A stretch of DNA of 64,000 nucleotides from Nitrospiraceae bacterium (GTDB lineage Bacteria > Nitrospirota > Nitrospiria > Nitrospirales > Nitrospiraceae): assembly GCA_009692155.1 (NCBI GenBank), contig SHZW01000001.1, positions 1 through 64,000 on the forward strand. The letters are read 5' to 3'. The notes under the pieces were generated by a model that saw nothing but the letters and a program-made list of their open reading frames with translations, did not search any database and had not been told where the DNA came from. Made by a program: the position numbers and the translations under genes. Positions 1-11,332 of the stretch are shown one piece after another (the first letter of the stretch is position 1; the number at the start of each line of letters is the position of its first letter).

Positions 1-94
1 GACAATTGCTACGGGCGGAGCATAGACTGCCCTGCGAATGTCGTCAAGCCTGCCCGCTTGCGGGAATGCTCGAAATGTGTGAATATTTTGCCGG

Positions 95-169
95 GCTGGC
101 GTAGCTCAATGGCAGAGCAGCGGTTTTGTAAACCGCAGGTTGGAGGTTCAATTCCTCTCGCCAGCTCCA
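95..169 (+). tRNA. tRNA-Thr (anticodon TGT)
   Basis: A complete cloverleaf can be drawn. The acceptor stem GCTGGCG pairs with CGCCAGC and is followed by discriminator T and an encoded CCA. The anticodon loop TTTGTAA on a GCGGT/ACCGC stem gives anticodon TGT. The T-loop is GGTTCAATTCC. It reads ACN threonine codons. It stands alone upstream of clpB. Confidence 0.95.
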
Positions 170-187
170 TACCAACCTTCGGTTGAA

Positions 188-214
188 CCGCCCGCTTCGA
201 TCAAATGCGGGCGG
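188..214 (+). terminator. GC-rich hairpin after tRNA-Thr
   Basis: CCGCCCGC and GCGGGCGG form an 8-bp perfect stem with an 11-nt loop, about 20 nt after the tRNA. There is no T-tract, so it may be a processing or termination hairpin rather than a classical intrinsic terminator. Confidence 0.4.
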
Positions 215-356
215 ATAGTTACTTTGCCTCAAGTAGGCTTAGATTCCCCTCCGCACTTCGTGAGTACGCCGGTTATTCCGATTGACTTCCCCTCCAGGAT
301 GCTTATTCCTCATCCCAAGTACTCACAAAGCTTAGTTACAAGAAATACCAGCGAGC

Positions 357-2960
<2,604 letters not shown>

Positions 2961-2967
2961 GCGGCGA

Positions 2968-3393
2968 CTACCCGATCGCGACCGCCCCTCCCTTGACGTC
3001 GGTATTTCCCCCGCTCATCCGTCGCTTGTCGACCTTCCACTCGATCAGGGAAATATCCATGGTATGTCCCTTGGTGGTGATGAAGCTGGCCTGCTTGACC
3101 ACGACATGGTTGGGCGCCTGCATTTCGACGTGAAGCACCACCCTGCCGGACTCCGTGTGCGTCAGCTTCAAGCCTGTCGGTGTTCTGGCTAGGTCCAGCG
3201 ACCGCCGTTCATTGAACTGCAAGGTGCTCTCCACCATCTTCGACGTCACCCGTCCCACCTCATCGAACGTAATGAAGTTGACCATGGGCGGGCCTTCCGG
3301 TTTTCGGAGCGTCACGGTCAATTGAGGAACGCCCTCGACCTCGACCGTTCCGTCGGTATTGCGGTAGACGTTCGAACCGATTTCCATGTCCAT
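2968..3393 (-). CDS. conserved hypothetical protein, 141 aa
   Basis: I do not recognise this family. The protein is soluble with no signal peptide or membrane segment. It alternates short hydrophobic and charged stretches, suggesting a beta-rich fold. It converges on clpB with only a few bases between the stops. The start ATG lies 12 nt after a strong GGAGG, so the nearby GTT/AGC region is probably leader. It may be co-transcribed with the small membrane protein just downstream of its own promoter side, but this is not certain. Confidence 0.6.
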   Translation of the reverse strand: MDMEIGSNVYRNTDGTVEVEGVPQLTVTLRKPEGPPMVNFITFDEVGRVTSKMVESTLQFNERRSLDLARTPTGLKLTHTESGRVVLHVEMQAPNHVVVKQASFITTKGHTMDISLIEWKVDKRRMSGGNTDVKGGAVAIG

Positions 3394-3421
3394 AAATCGT
3401 GCTAACCTCCAGAGCGTCCGA

Positions 3422-3634
3422 CTACGGTTTCTTGATGCGGTTAAAAATCAGCGCGATGCATCCGGCCAGCAATCCCCCGCCGGCGATGGCCATGAGCAAT
3501 TCCGCCAGTTTGACTTCCCACAGCGGTCCCTGCGCCTGCAGCACCTCGCGGATACCCCCCTGGAGCATGATGACCGATAACGCCATTGTCGATCCGACGA
3601 TGAACCACCAGGCAAAGATTCTAAACGATCCCAT
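3422..3634 (-). CDS. small membrane protein, two predicted helices
   Basis: This 70-aa protein has two clear hydrophobic segments, about residues 6-24 and 43-64. Between them is a short polar loop and at the end a positively charged tail (NRIKKP). That predicts an inner-membrane hairpin with the C-terminus in the cytoplasm. No family is recognised. It sits between the ComM-like gene upstream and the 141-aa hypothetical downstream, all on the minus strand, so the three may form one transcript. Confidence 0.55.
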   Translation of the reverse strand: MGSFRIFAWWFIVGSTMALSVIMLQGGIREVLQAQGPLWEVKLAELLMAIAGGGLLAGCIALIFNRIKKP

Positions 3635-3646
3635 GTGTCTGCTCTT

Positions 3647-5176
3647 TCACGGCAGGCCGCCCTGCCGGTCGAGACTGCGGTATTGAATGGCTTCCGCGAC
3701 GTGCGTGGACTCTATGGAGCCAGAGTCTGCCAGATCAGCGATGGTGCGTGCAACCCGCAGGATACGCCCGTAGGCCCGGGCCGATAATTCCAGGCGGGTC
3801 ATGGCCTGTTCCAGCAGATCTTTCGCAGACGCGCCGACGGCACAATACTTCTTGATGTGGCGCGGTTTCAATTGGGCATTGCAGAAGAGCCGTTCATGCC
3901 GGTAGCGGGCGGTTTGGCGCTCTCGCGCAGCGATCACTCTGGCCCGGATGGCGGCGGATGACTCCTGCCTGCCCTCCCCTCCCAGCTCGTGCACGGGTAC
4001 CGGAGGCACGTCGAGGTGGATGTCCAGCCGGTCCAGCAGCGGCCCGGACAGACGCGCGCGATAGCGGCGCACCTGCTGTGGCGTGCATCGGCATTCCCAC
4101 GTGCGGTCTCCATAATAGCCGCAGGGACATGGGTTCGTTGCCGCGACGAGCATGAACCGGGCTGGATAACGGATCGACGCGCTGGCACGGGTGACTATCA
4201 CGGTACCGTCTTCCAACGGCTGGCGCAGACCTTCCAGGACATGGCGCTTGAACTCCAGGATTTCATCCAGAAACAGGACCCCGTGATGCGCCAGCGACAC
4301 TTCGCCCGGACGTGGGAACGCTCCGCCACCCACCAGGCCGGCATCAGAAATTCCATGGTGGGGCGCGCGAAAGGGACGAGTCGTGAGCACGGGAGTGCCG
4401 CTCACCAGTAACCCGGCAACACTGTGCACGCGGGTAGCATCAATTGCCTCTTCAGGTTCCATCGGGGGAAGAATGCCGGGCAGACGCCGCGCCAGCATGG
4501 TTTTCCCTGCTCCCGGTGGACCGATCATCAGCACATTGTGCCCTCCCGCTGCTGCAACCTCAATGGCGCGCTTGGCGTGCTCCTGCCCTTTGACATCGTT
4601 GAAATCTTCGTCATCCATCACGGACGCCGTAAATGCGCGCTGCCGATCCACCGTGAAAGCCTGAATGGGACAGGCCACGCGCAAAAACTCGACCGCTTCC
4701 GTCAAGGTGCGTACTGGATAGGCTTGGACGCCTTCAACAATCGCTGCTTCCGCCACGTTCTCAGCCGGCACAAGCAACGGATGAGCCTTCTGGCAGGCGA
4801 CCCCGATCGACAAGGCTCCGGTGATTGGTTTGACTCTGCCATCCAGCGATAACTCTCCCACCATCACATAATCCTTCACCGATTCGGCCGGCAGCACATC
4901 CTGGGCAACCAGGATGCCGATGGCAATGGCCAAATCCAGTCCGGAGCCTTCCTTCTTGAGATCGGCAGGCGCGAGATTCACGGTAATTTTTTTGACCGGG
5001 AAGCCGAAGCCGGTATTCTTCAGTGCGGCACGGACCCGGTCCCGGCTTTCTCGCACCGTCGCATCGGGCAGACCAACGATGGAGAACTGCGGCAGGCCAC
5101 CGCTGATATCCACTTCCACCTCGACCCGGTGGGCGTCAAGACCGACGACTGCTGCACTCAGCACTTTGGCTAACAC
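3647..5176 (-). CDS. ComM/YifB family Mg-chelatase-like AAA+ ATPase
   Basis: The family includes ComM, a branch-migration helicase that helps integrate incoming DNA during natural transformation. This copy has the N-terminal ComM domain (VVGLDAHRVEVEVDISGG), a central AAA+ ATPase with Walker A GPPGAGKT and a downstream DEILEF motif, and the C-terminal Mg-chelatase subdomain. The ORF track starts at 5269, but that extension runs through a strong terminator hairpin. The GTG at 5176 follows AAGGAG at correct spacing and begins (V/M)LAKVLSAAVVGL, the usual family start. This gives 509 aa, the normal length. Confidence 0.9.
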   Translation of the reverse strand: MLAKVLSAAVVGLDAHRVEVEVDISGGLPQFSIVGLPDATVRESRDRVRAALKNTGFGFPVKKITVNLAPADLKKEGSGLDLAIAIGILVAQDVLPAESVKDYVMVGELSLDGRVKPITGALSIGVACQKAHPLLVPAENVAEAAIVEGVQAYPVRTLTEAVEFLRVACPIQAFTVDRQRAFTASVMDDEDFNDVKGQEHAKRAIEVAAAGGHNVLMIGPPGAGKTMLARRLPGILPPMEPEEAIDATRVHSVAGLLVSGTPVLTTRPFRAPHHGISDAGLVGGGAFPRPGEVSLAHHGVLFLDEILEFKRHVLEGLRQPLEDGTVIVTRASASIRYPARFMLVAATNPCPCGYYGDRTWECRCTPQQVRRYRARLSGPLLDRLDIHLDVPPVPVHELGGEGRQESSAAIRARVIAARERQTARYRHERLFCNAQLKPRHIKKYCAVGASAKDLLEQAMTRLELSARAYGRILRVARTIADLADSGSIESTHVAEAIQYRSLDRQGGLP

Positions 5177-5246
5177 AAAGGACTCCTTATTATTGGTGGA
5201 ACGGATTATAGTGGGACGACCGAAGACTTTCAAGACGGCAGGACAA

Positions 5247-5286
5247 ACAAAAAAGGTCTCCTGATTCATTCTTGAATCAGGAGACC
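5247..5286 (-). terminator. strong intrinsic terminator of the 5306-5947 gene
   Basis: GGTCTCCTGATTCA and TGAATCAGGAGACC form a perfect 14-bp stem with a 4-nt loop. Read on the minus strand, it is followed at once by TTTTTTGTTTG, a classic intrinsic terminator. It ends transcription of the coiled-coil gene and insulates the ComM-like gene downstream. Confidence 0.85.
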
Positions 5287-5305
5287 TATCTTACCTACGC
5301 AAACG

Positions 5306-5947
5306 TTAACGCTTCTTCGTGCCGAATCTCTCTTCGTCCACGAATTGGCGGTCTCTCAGATTATTCCTTCTGTTGGCATACTCGCGTTCGTGGTCATGCC
5401 GCTCAGCCAACCGGTGCCTTCTGTTGATATTCTCGTGCTCGTTCTGGAATCGCCCAAATCGTCGCTGGTACTCGTGCTCATCGCCAATCCTGGCGATCCT
5501 GCGCACGATATCATCCTCCACGGCAGCCTGCTGTGCCAGCTTCACCCTCGATTCAGCTTCAGCGATCTTCTCGTTAATCTGCCTTCGCGCCTCTTCCAAT
5601 TCAGCCTGAGTGGCATTGTCATTTCGCAGTTTGGTGAGGTATTGATCGCCAGTCCTTGAAACCCGTTGCACATACTTATCCCCGGACCGGTCCACCTTAG
5701 TAGACTCCCGGACCTGTGCACGGATGATTCGAGCTTCCTGGATCAGCCCAGCCTTGGCAATTTTCGCCTGTTCAATTGAATTCGCTCGTTTCACTTCTGC
5801 TTCCCGGATTGCAGCGGCACGCGCAAGGGCGGCTTCGAGCTTGGCCTTGGCTTTGGCCAGATCATCGGTGTCCCCTTCATCTATCTTCCTCAGCTCCTTC
5901 TCATAGTCCCTCTGCGCTTTCGCAATGCGCTCGGTTTCCTCTTTCAA
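5306..5947 (-). CDS. coiled-coil protein of unknown function, possibly 5'-truncated
   Basis: A 213-aa, highly charged, alanine/glutamate/arginine-rich protein predicted to be almost entirely helical coiled coil, with an R/H/E-rich tail (NEHENINRRHRL). I do not recognise it. The only start in the track is TTG with a poor ribosome site. Reading upstream in frame gives PSADAEEQKKIQAA, then a TAA stop with no ATG or GTG. The protein looks like the mature part of a longer, perhaps exported, protein whose first exon-like segment is lost. It ends at a strong terminator, so it is still a transcription unit in form. Confidence 0.5.
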   Translation of the reverse strand: MKEETERIAKAQRDYEKELRKIDEGDTDDLAKAKAKLEAALARAAAIREAEVKRANSIEQAKIAKAGLIQEARIIRAQVRESTKVDRSGDKYVQRVSRTGDQYLTKLRNDNATQAELEEARRQINEKIAEAESRVKLAQQAAVEDDIVRRIARIGDEHEYQRRFGRFQNEHENINRRHRLAERHDHEREYANRRNNLRDRQFVDEERFGTKKR

Positions 5948-6125
5948 GGCAGCCTGAATTTTCTTCTGCTCCTCGGCGTCAGCACTAGGTTACGCGGCAG
6001 ACGCTCCCATTCATTGGGGAAGATTTCTTAAGCTTACTAGCCTGTTGTGCTAGAATCTGCCCGCAATAAGACATACTCACGAGTCCGCGCGACATCAGCT
6101 GCGCGGCGAACGGAAAAGGACACTT

Positions 6126-7022
6126 ATGGAGATCGGGTTCATTGGATTGGGCAAGATGGGAATGAACATGGTCACGCGCCTCCAGCGTGACAAGCATCGG
6201 GTCATCGCCTATGACCGCACGGCTGACTTGGTAAAACAGGCCGAAAGCCAGGGCTGCGTGGGCGCCTCCTCTCTCGCCGATGTGGTGTCAAAACTCAAAG
6301 CTCCGCGTGCCGTCTGGATCATGGTCCCCTCCGGCGCCCCGACGGAAGAAACGGTCACCGCTGTCGCCACGCTGCTCCAGAAAGGCGATACGATCATTGA
6401 CGGTGGGAACACCCGATTTATCGACGATGTGCGCCGGGCCGCCGAGCTCAAAAAGAAAGGGATCGAATATGTGGATGCCGGCACAAGCGGCGGCATCTGG
6501 GGGCTGAAGCTCGGCTATTGCCTGATGGTCGGCGGCGAAAAAGAGCCGGTCAAACGCTTGGAGTCCATTTTCAAAACGTTGGCCCCGGAGGACGGCTGGG
6601 CGCACATGGGTGGCCATGGGGCCGGGCACTACGTCAAAATGGTGCACAACGGCATCGAGTACAGCATGATGCAGGGCTACGCGGAAGGATTCGAGTTGAT
6701 GGCAAAGAGCGAGTACAAACTCGACCTGGCAAAAATCGCCGACCTATGGATGCATGGCAGCGTGGTGCGCTCCTGGCTCCTCGAACTGGCCGCCGACGCG
6801 CTGACTCAGGACCCGCGTCTCGACAAGCTCAAGGGCTACGTGCAAGACTCCGGCGAAGGCCGCTGGATGATTGCGGATGCCATTGATAAGGACGTGCCGG
6901 TACCCACTCTGACCACAGCCCTGTTCACGCGATTCCGTTCGCGCCAGGAAGAATCGTTCGCGGAAAAAATGCTTGCGGCATTGAGAAACGCCTTCGGCGG
7001 ACATTCCGTCCGAAAACGCTGA
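6126..7022 (+). CDS. gnd: 6-phosphogluconate dehydrogenase, decarboxylating (short YqeC/GntZ-type)
   Basis: It catalyses oxidative decarboxylation of 6-phosphogluconate to ribulose 5-phosphate. At 298 aa it belongs to the short, often NAD-linked branch rather than the 470-aa NADP enzyme. The Rossmann motif GLGKMGMNM is at the N-terminus. The substrate-binding signature DAGTSGGIWG is near residue 120, and KMVHNGIEY with the catalytic lysine is near 175. It is followed after 25 nt by zwf, so the two oxidative pentose-phosphate enzymes form an operon. The lactonase gene is not beside them. Confidence 0.93.
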   Translation: MEIGFIGLGKMGMNMVTRLQRDKHRVIAYDRTADLVKQAESQGCVGASSLADVVSKLKAPRAVWIMVPSGAPTEETVTAVATLLQKGDTIIDGGNTRFIDDVRRAAELKKKGIEYVDAGTSGGIWGLKLGYCLMVGGEKEPVKRLESIFKTLAPEDGWAHMGGHGAGHYVKMVHNGIEYSMMQGYAEGFELMAKSEYKLDLAKIADLWMHGSVVRSWLLELAADALTQDPRLDKLKGYVQDSGEGRWMIADAIDKDVPVPTLTTALFTRFRSRQEESFAEKMLAALRNAFGGHSVRKR

Positions 7023-7047
7023 TGCCATCGGGCATGGAGACCATTCG

Positions 7048-8562
7048 ATGAGCCAAGCCGGACCTGGATCGTCCGCCGAGCCCTGCACACTGGTGATCTT
7101 CGGGGGATCTGGCGACCTGGCCAAGCGCAAGCTTGTCCCTGCAGTCTACAATCTGCTCCTCGACGGAGTGCTCCCTCCCAACTATGCCATCCTCGGACTC
7201 GGGCGAAAGCCGCTTAGCGACGAGGAGTTCCGCGCCAGTTCGCGCGACGGCATCACCAAGTACTCGCGGCAAAAACTGTCGAATGAGAAGTGGACGGATT
7301 TCGAGCGGCGCCTCTTCTACCTGTCCAGCAGCATTGATGAACCGCAGAGCTATCACGACATCAAAACCCGCTGCGAGAAGATCGAAGCCGAACTGAAGCT
7401 GCCTGGCAACCGCATCTTTTACCTGGCCATTCCGCCCACCTCCTTTGCGCCGGCCTGCGAAGGCCTGAAACAGGCCGGACTGATCCAGCCAATAGGCAAT
7501 AAGGCTCCTTTCTCGCGAGTCATCGTGGAGAAGCCGATCGGCCACGATCTGGCTTCTGCCTGCGAAATCAACAGCACCGTCGGGCGGGTCTTTCACGAAT
7601 CCCAAGTCTTCCGCATCGACCATTACCTCGGGAAGGAAACCGTCCAGAACCTCCTGGTGATTCGTTTCGCCAACAGCATCTTTGAACCGATTTGGAACCA
7701 CAAGTACATCGACCACGTGCAAATCACGGTCAGCGAGGCCGAAGGGGTCGGAACCCGTGCCACCTACTATGAAGAAGCCGGTGCTTTGCGGGACATGGTC
7801 CAGAACCACATCCTCCAGCTCATGTGCCTGATTGCCATGGAGCCCCCCTACTCGCTCGACCCCGACGTCGTGCGAAATGCACGCATCGACGTCCTGCGCT
7901 GCTTGCAGCCGATCGCCGGGAAAGACATCGAAAAATTCGTCGTGCGGGCGCAATACTCAAACGGGAAAATTCACGGCACAGAAGTGCCTGGCTATCGACA
8001 CGAAGCGGGCGTCCGCCCGGACTCGACGGTCGAAACCTACGTGGCACTCAAGCTGTTCGTCGAAAACTGGCGGTGGGCGGGCGTACCGTTCTATCTGAGA
8101 ACCGGCAAGGCCATGACAAAGCGGGCCAGTGAGATCGCGGTTCAGTTCAAGGACATTCCGCAGATCCTGTTCAACGTCAACCCGACCGCGCCTCAAGCCC
8201 CGAACGTGCTCACGCTGCGCATCCAGCCGGAAGAGGGACTTTCGCTTCGAATCATGTCCAAGCAACCGGGGTCGCGCACGCAGACGCATCCGGTCGAGAT
8301 GCACTTCAAATACGGCGACGTGTTCGGCGCTCCCTCTCCAGAAGCCTATGAGCGACTGTTGCTGGACGTCATGGCCGGCGACGCCTCATTGTTCATGCGA
8401 CGCGATGCCGTCGAAGCGTCCTGGGCATGGGTCACGGGCATTCTCGATGGGTGGAACGCGCATGGCACCAAATGGCTGCCCGAATATCCGGCAGGAAGCG
8501 CGGGACCAGTCGAGGCGGACCGCTTGATTCAGAATGACGGGCGCGCCTGGCGTGTTCTCTAG
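7048..8562 (+). CDS. zwf: glucose-6-phosphate 1-dehydrogenase
   Basis: First enzyme of the oxidative pentose phosphate pathway, oxidising glucose 6-phosphate to 6-phosphogluconolactone with NADP or NAD. At 504 aa it is full length. The coenzyme motif GGSGDLAKRKL is near residue 17 and the active-site signature RIDHYLGKE near residue 190. It is partnered with gnd upstream. Its TAG stop overlaps the TAG of the converging thioredoxin-like gene inside one CTAG. Confidence 0.96.
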   Translation: MSQAGPGSSAEPCTLVIFGGSGDLAKRKLVPAVYNLLLDGVLPPNYAILGLGRKPLSDEEFRASSRDGITKYSRQKLSNEKWTDFERRLFYLSSSIDEPQSYHDIKTRCEKIEAELKLPGNRIFYLAIPPTSFAPACEGLKQAGLIQPIGNKAPFSRVIVEKPIGHDLASACEINSTVGRVFHESQVFRIDHYLGKETVQNLLVIRFANSIFEPIWNHKYIDHVQITVSEAEGVGTRATYYEEAGALRDMVQNHILQLMCLIAMEPPYSLDPDVVRNARIDVLRCLQPIAGKDIEKFVVRAQYSNGKIHGTEVPGYRHEAGVRPDSTVETYVALKLFVENWRWAGVPFYLRTGKAMTKRASEIAVQFKDIPQILFNVNPTAPQAPNVLTLRIQPEEGLSLRIMSKQPGSRTQTHPVEMHFKYGDVFGAPSPEAYERLLLDVMAGDASLFMRRDAVEASWAWVTGILDGWNAHGTKWLPEYPAGSAGPVEADRLIQNDGRAWRVL

Positions 8563-8882
8563 CTCGTTTCGGGCAGCGCGAGTTGCTTCAAAATCGCATC
8601 TTTCTTCCCAAGCCCGCCGACAAACCGCTCGAACCGACCGTTCCGATACAACGCTAACGCCGGCAGCGCTGAGACTTCAAGCTCGGCCGGAATTTGGAAG
8701 TTCTCCTGGACGTTCATCGCAAGAATCAGCAGCCGGCCGTTTGTTTCGGCTTGTAGCAGCTCAAGCTCGTTCAACAGCGTCCGACACCCTCCGCACCCCG
8801 GCTGCCAGAATTCCACCAGCACCGGCATCCCAACCCGTTCGATCACCTGATCGAACTCCCGGTCGGTCACTGCGCGAATCAT
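8559..8882 (-). CDS. thioredoxin-like protein with CGGC active site
   Basis: A 107-aa thioredoxin fold protein. The active-site segment is WQPGCGGCRTLL, a CGGC instead of the canonical CGPC, which predicts a different redox potential. The cis-proline segment SALPALALY follows. No signal peptide is seen, so it is cytoplasmic. The track start at 8903 is less likely. ATG at 8882 overlaps the TGA of the upstream SGNH gene as ATGA, indicating translational coupling. Confidence 0.85.
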   Translation of the reverse strand: MIRAVTDREFDQVIERVGMPVLVEFWQPGCGGCRTLLNELELLQAETNGRLLILAMNVQENFQIPAELEVSALPALALYRNGRFERFVGGLGKKDAILKQLALPETS

Positions 8883-9544
8883 CGTGCAGCGCCCCTGCTC
8901 CATTCATTGCGACTGAACACCTCCGCATAGAGCAGTTCCGCAAGACGGCGATACCCTTCCGTCGTCAGATGCAGCCCATCATTTGAATAGGGCTCGGCCA
9001 AGAGCCCGCTACCCTGTTCCTGTGTTGCAGTAAAGAAGTCGACGCAGGAAAGTTTTTTTTCCAGACAGATCTGCCGAATCATCTCGTTCAGCTCCCGGCG
9101 ACGCTGAATGTGTCCCTCCAGCCACAACCGGCCCTCCCCTTCTCCGACATCCCCCGCAATACGGATCGAGGGTACCGTCACGGCGACCGGACGCACCTGT
9201 TCAGCCAGAGCCATGTCGTACATCGCAATCAGATTGCGCAGGATCTCAGCCGGCGCAGCCTGCCAGCCCAGATCGTTCGTGCCTCCCAAAATGACGACGC
9301 TCGCCGGCTTCAGCGCAATGACGTCGCGGGAAAACCTTGCAACCATTTCCCTGGTTAATTCTCCGCATAGGCCGCTCACGGCAACGGTGGCGCAGGCGCC
9401 AAGACGCTCCTGCAGAAACGCACCGTAGGGTGTTTCGCGAAGTTGCGGCCAGTCCGGTGTGGGAGATTGGTAGCCTGCGGTGAGGCTATCGCCGAAACAG
9501 ACGATCAGTGGAACTGCTGAAGGCCGAGACGCATGAGGACTCAT
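8879..9544 (-). CDS. SGNH/GDSL-type esterase (TesA-like)
   Basis: This serine hydrolase family acts on lipid or carbohydrate esters. Block I is CFGDSLTAGY with the catalytic Ser near residue 20. The Gly block is in the VAVSGLCGEL region. The Asn block is ILGGTNDL, and the Asp/His block is NDGLHLTTEGYRRLAE near the C-terminus. It is 221 aa with no clear signal peptide, although the protein precedes envelope genes. It overlaps the thioredoxin-like gene by 4 nt and follows the zinc-ribbon gene closely, so it belongs to one minus-strand operon. Confidence 0.85.
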   Translation of the reverse strand: MSPHASRPSAVPLIVCFGDSLTAGYQSPTPDWPQLRETPYGAFLQERLGACATVAVSGLCGELTREMVARFSRDVIALKPASVVILGGTNDLGWQAAPAEILRNLIAMYDMALAEQVRPVAVTVPSIRIAGDVGEGEGRLWLEGHIQRRRELNEMIRQICLEKKLSCVDFFTATQEQGSGLLAEPYSNDGLHLTTEGYRRLAELLYAEVFSRNEWSRGAAR

Positions 9545-9564
9545 GCCACTGCGCGATCGACTCG

Positions 9565-9966
9565 TTACCGCCGCGCTTCAGCCGGCGGCCAGTCCATCTC
9601 GATCTGGCGCCCGCAATAGAAGCAGGAGAGCCGATATTTGGCCCGGCGGCGAGGATTTGGGAGCGAGGTAAACACGACCGGCGTGCCGTCAAACGGACAG
9701 CTCGGTTGCTGGTGCATGAGATGTTCGTCGGCCATTACGAGAAGCGCGGCGTCGTCCCACGGAGGAATCAACTGCTCCCGCCCGGTCAACCGGGTCTGCC
9801 ACCCGCATTGCTGGCACCGCGCTTCAAAGACTTTAACCCGGTCACGAACCTGCGACAGATCGTGCACCTCCACGGAGCCGGCACACCCTGCCGTTGCGCA
9901 ATGAATCGGCTCATGTTGCAACGCATGGACGAACTGCTGATGCATCAGGGACTGGTCCGACGTCAT
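9565..9966 (-). CDS. putative zinc-binding protein, 133 aa
   Basis: The family is unknown to me. Cysteines are arranged as C-x4-C (CATAGC), CQQC, a lone C before PFDG and CFYC, a pattern suggesting two zinc ribbons. No membrane segment or signal peptide is visible. The gene sits 20 nt upstream of the SGNH esterase and a few bases after the outer-membrane protein gene, consistent with co-transcription. Confidence 0.6.
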   Translation of the reverse strand: MTSDQSLMHQQFVHALQHEPIHCATAGCAGSVEVHDLSQVRDRVKVFEARCQQCGWQTRLTGREQLIPPWDDAALLVMADEHLMHQQPSCPFDGTPVVFTSLPNPRRRAKYRLSCFYCGRQIEMDWPPAEARR

Positions 9967-9974
9967 CGGTCACC

Positions 9975-11150
9975 TCACGAATCGAACGATAAAATCAACG
10001 AGAGCAGGAACAATTGCTGACCAGCCGTGAGACCCGGCACGCCAGGACTCACGTCACCGCCATTAAAAAATCCGCCGCCTGCGCCGGTGGATTCATCGAA
10101 CCGGTGTTCCAGACGGAACAACGTCGTCGTCTTTGCCAGGGCCAGCTTATACTCCACCGTTGATGTGATGGCCTTGACGAACTGCTCGTTGCCGGTCCAG
10201 CGTCCGTTCCGGTCCCAGTAAAACTCCGGCCTCACAGCCAGACTCCACGGCCCCGACACATTCCACCGGGTAAACAGCGCGCCACCCATCACGAACGCGC
10301 GTGGATCGCCTAGGCGGCCGGCAATGTTTTCGGTACCAATATCATACGAGAGCGCAACCGACACCTCCTCGCCTTTCCATTCGGCGGTGCTGCTCAGATA
10401 CGTCCGCCAGAATTTCAGGTCGGCATCGGTCTGGTCAGGACCGGCATAAAAGGTTTCCGTCAGTGTGAACCGCGATGTCGGCTTCCATGCGCCCTGGACA
10501 CCGTAGCTGGGCTGGTTGTTCGGATGGGCTAGATGATAGTAGCTATTGATTGCAAACAGCGTCGCCGTAAACTCATCGCTGACCGGATAACTGGCCTTGG
10601 CGCCGAACATCATATACGGCGTATTGTCGGCGATCCATGAGCGGGTGTAATTGCTGTTATCCCTGGCATAGAGAGATTCATAGCCGATGAGGCTGTTAAA
10701 CAGCCCCGCTGTCACCGTCAATCCCTTGCCCAACGGCGCCAGATACGACACGTTGGCGCGATGCACGTGACGGAGCGTATCGGCGCCCGCTACCTCTTTT
10801 TCTCCCTTCAGAAACGCGAAGTCCTTGGAGTCGTAGCCACCCTGCAGACCCAGCTCCATGCCCCAGTGCGATTCCGCCGAGAGATCCTTGCGGACATAGA
10901 CCACAGCCATGTTTGGTGCCAGCTCGTTGTGACGGCGGACCGTCGTCCGGCTTCGCCATAGGTGATTTTCAGGAAAATTGAAGTTGATCGTATAGCTGAG
11001 ATCAACAAAGCCGCCGTAGTGCCAGTCGCTCACACCTTTCGCCTCAGCGGCGACGGGTGGGACCTCCCCGGCATAGGCCGGCATGATGCTCGCCAAGAGC
11101 ATCATGCACCACCCGATCAGGTGTACGCGGACGATATAAAACCGGTGCAC
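9975..11150 (-). CDS. outer-membrane beta-barrel protein (porin-like)
   Basis: A 391-aa exported protein. A hydrophobic signal segment ends at a PAYAG cleavage-like site. The mature part is rich in alternating aromatic strands such as WHYGGFVDLSYTINF and ends in FLLSLILSFDS, typical of outer-membrane barrels. The family resembles the BBP2/porin-like barrel group. The track start at 11168 is TTG. The GTG at 11150 has GGAGG just upstream and is preferred, though the spacing is short. Substrate is unknown. Confidence 0.75.
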   Translation of the reverse strand: MHRFYIVRVHLIGWCMMLLASIMPAYAGEVPPVAAEAKGVSDWHYGGFVDLSYTINFNFPENHLWRSRTTVRRHNELAPNMAVVYVRKDLSAESHWGMELGLQGGYDSKDFAFLKGEKEVAGADTLRHVHRANVSYLAPLGKGLTVTAGLFNSLIGYESLYARDNSNYTRSWIADNTPYMMFGAKASYPVSDEFTATLFAINSYYHLAHPNNQPSYGVQGAWKPTSRFTLTETFYAGPDQTDADLKFWRTYLSSTAEWKGEEVSVALSYDIGTENIAGRLGDPRAFVMGGALFTRWNVSGPWSLAVRPEFYWDRNGRWTGNEQFVKAITSTVEYKLALAKTTTLFRLEHRFDESTGAGGGFFNGGDVSPGVPGLTAGQQLFLLSLILSFDS

Positions 11151-11332
11151 GCGTCCTCCGATTTTCAATCACCACCAGTTGGCGGGATATAGCGGCGCTG
11201 GTCGCAGAATGTCAAGGCAAAGCCGCATCTCAATAACCTTGACACACGCTATCACAACCGCTATCCTCGCGCGTTTGCTCGTGCCCATGTGACAGTAGTA
11301 GCCGACCCAAGAAGCAGAAAGGAGACTCACTC

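Noticed and set aside
5176-5269. 31-residue N-terminal extension of the ComM/YifB ORF
   Set aside because: It lies upstream of a good GTG start with AAGGAG and its sequence runs into a strong terminator hairpin of the neighbouring gene.
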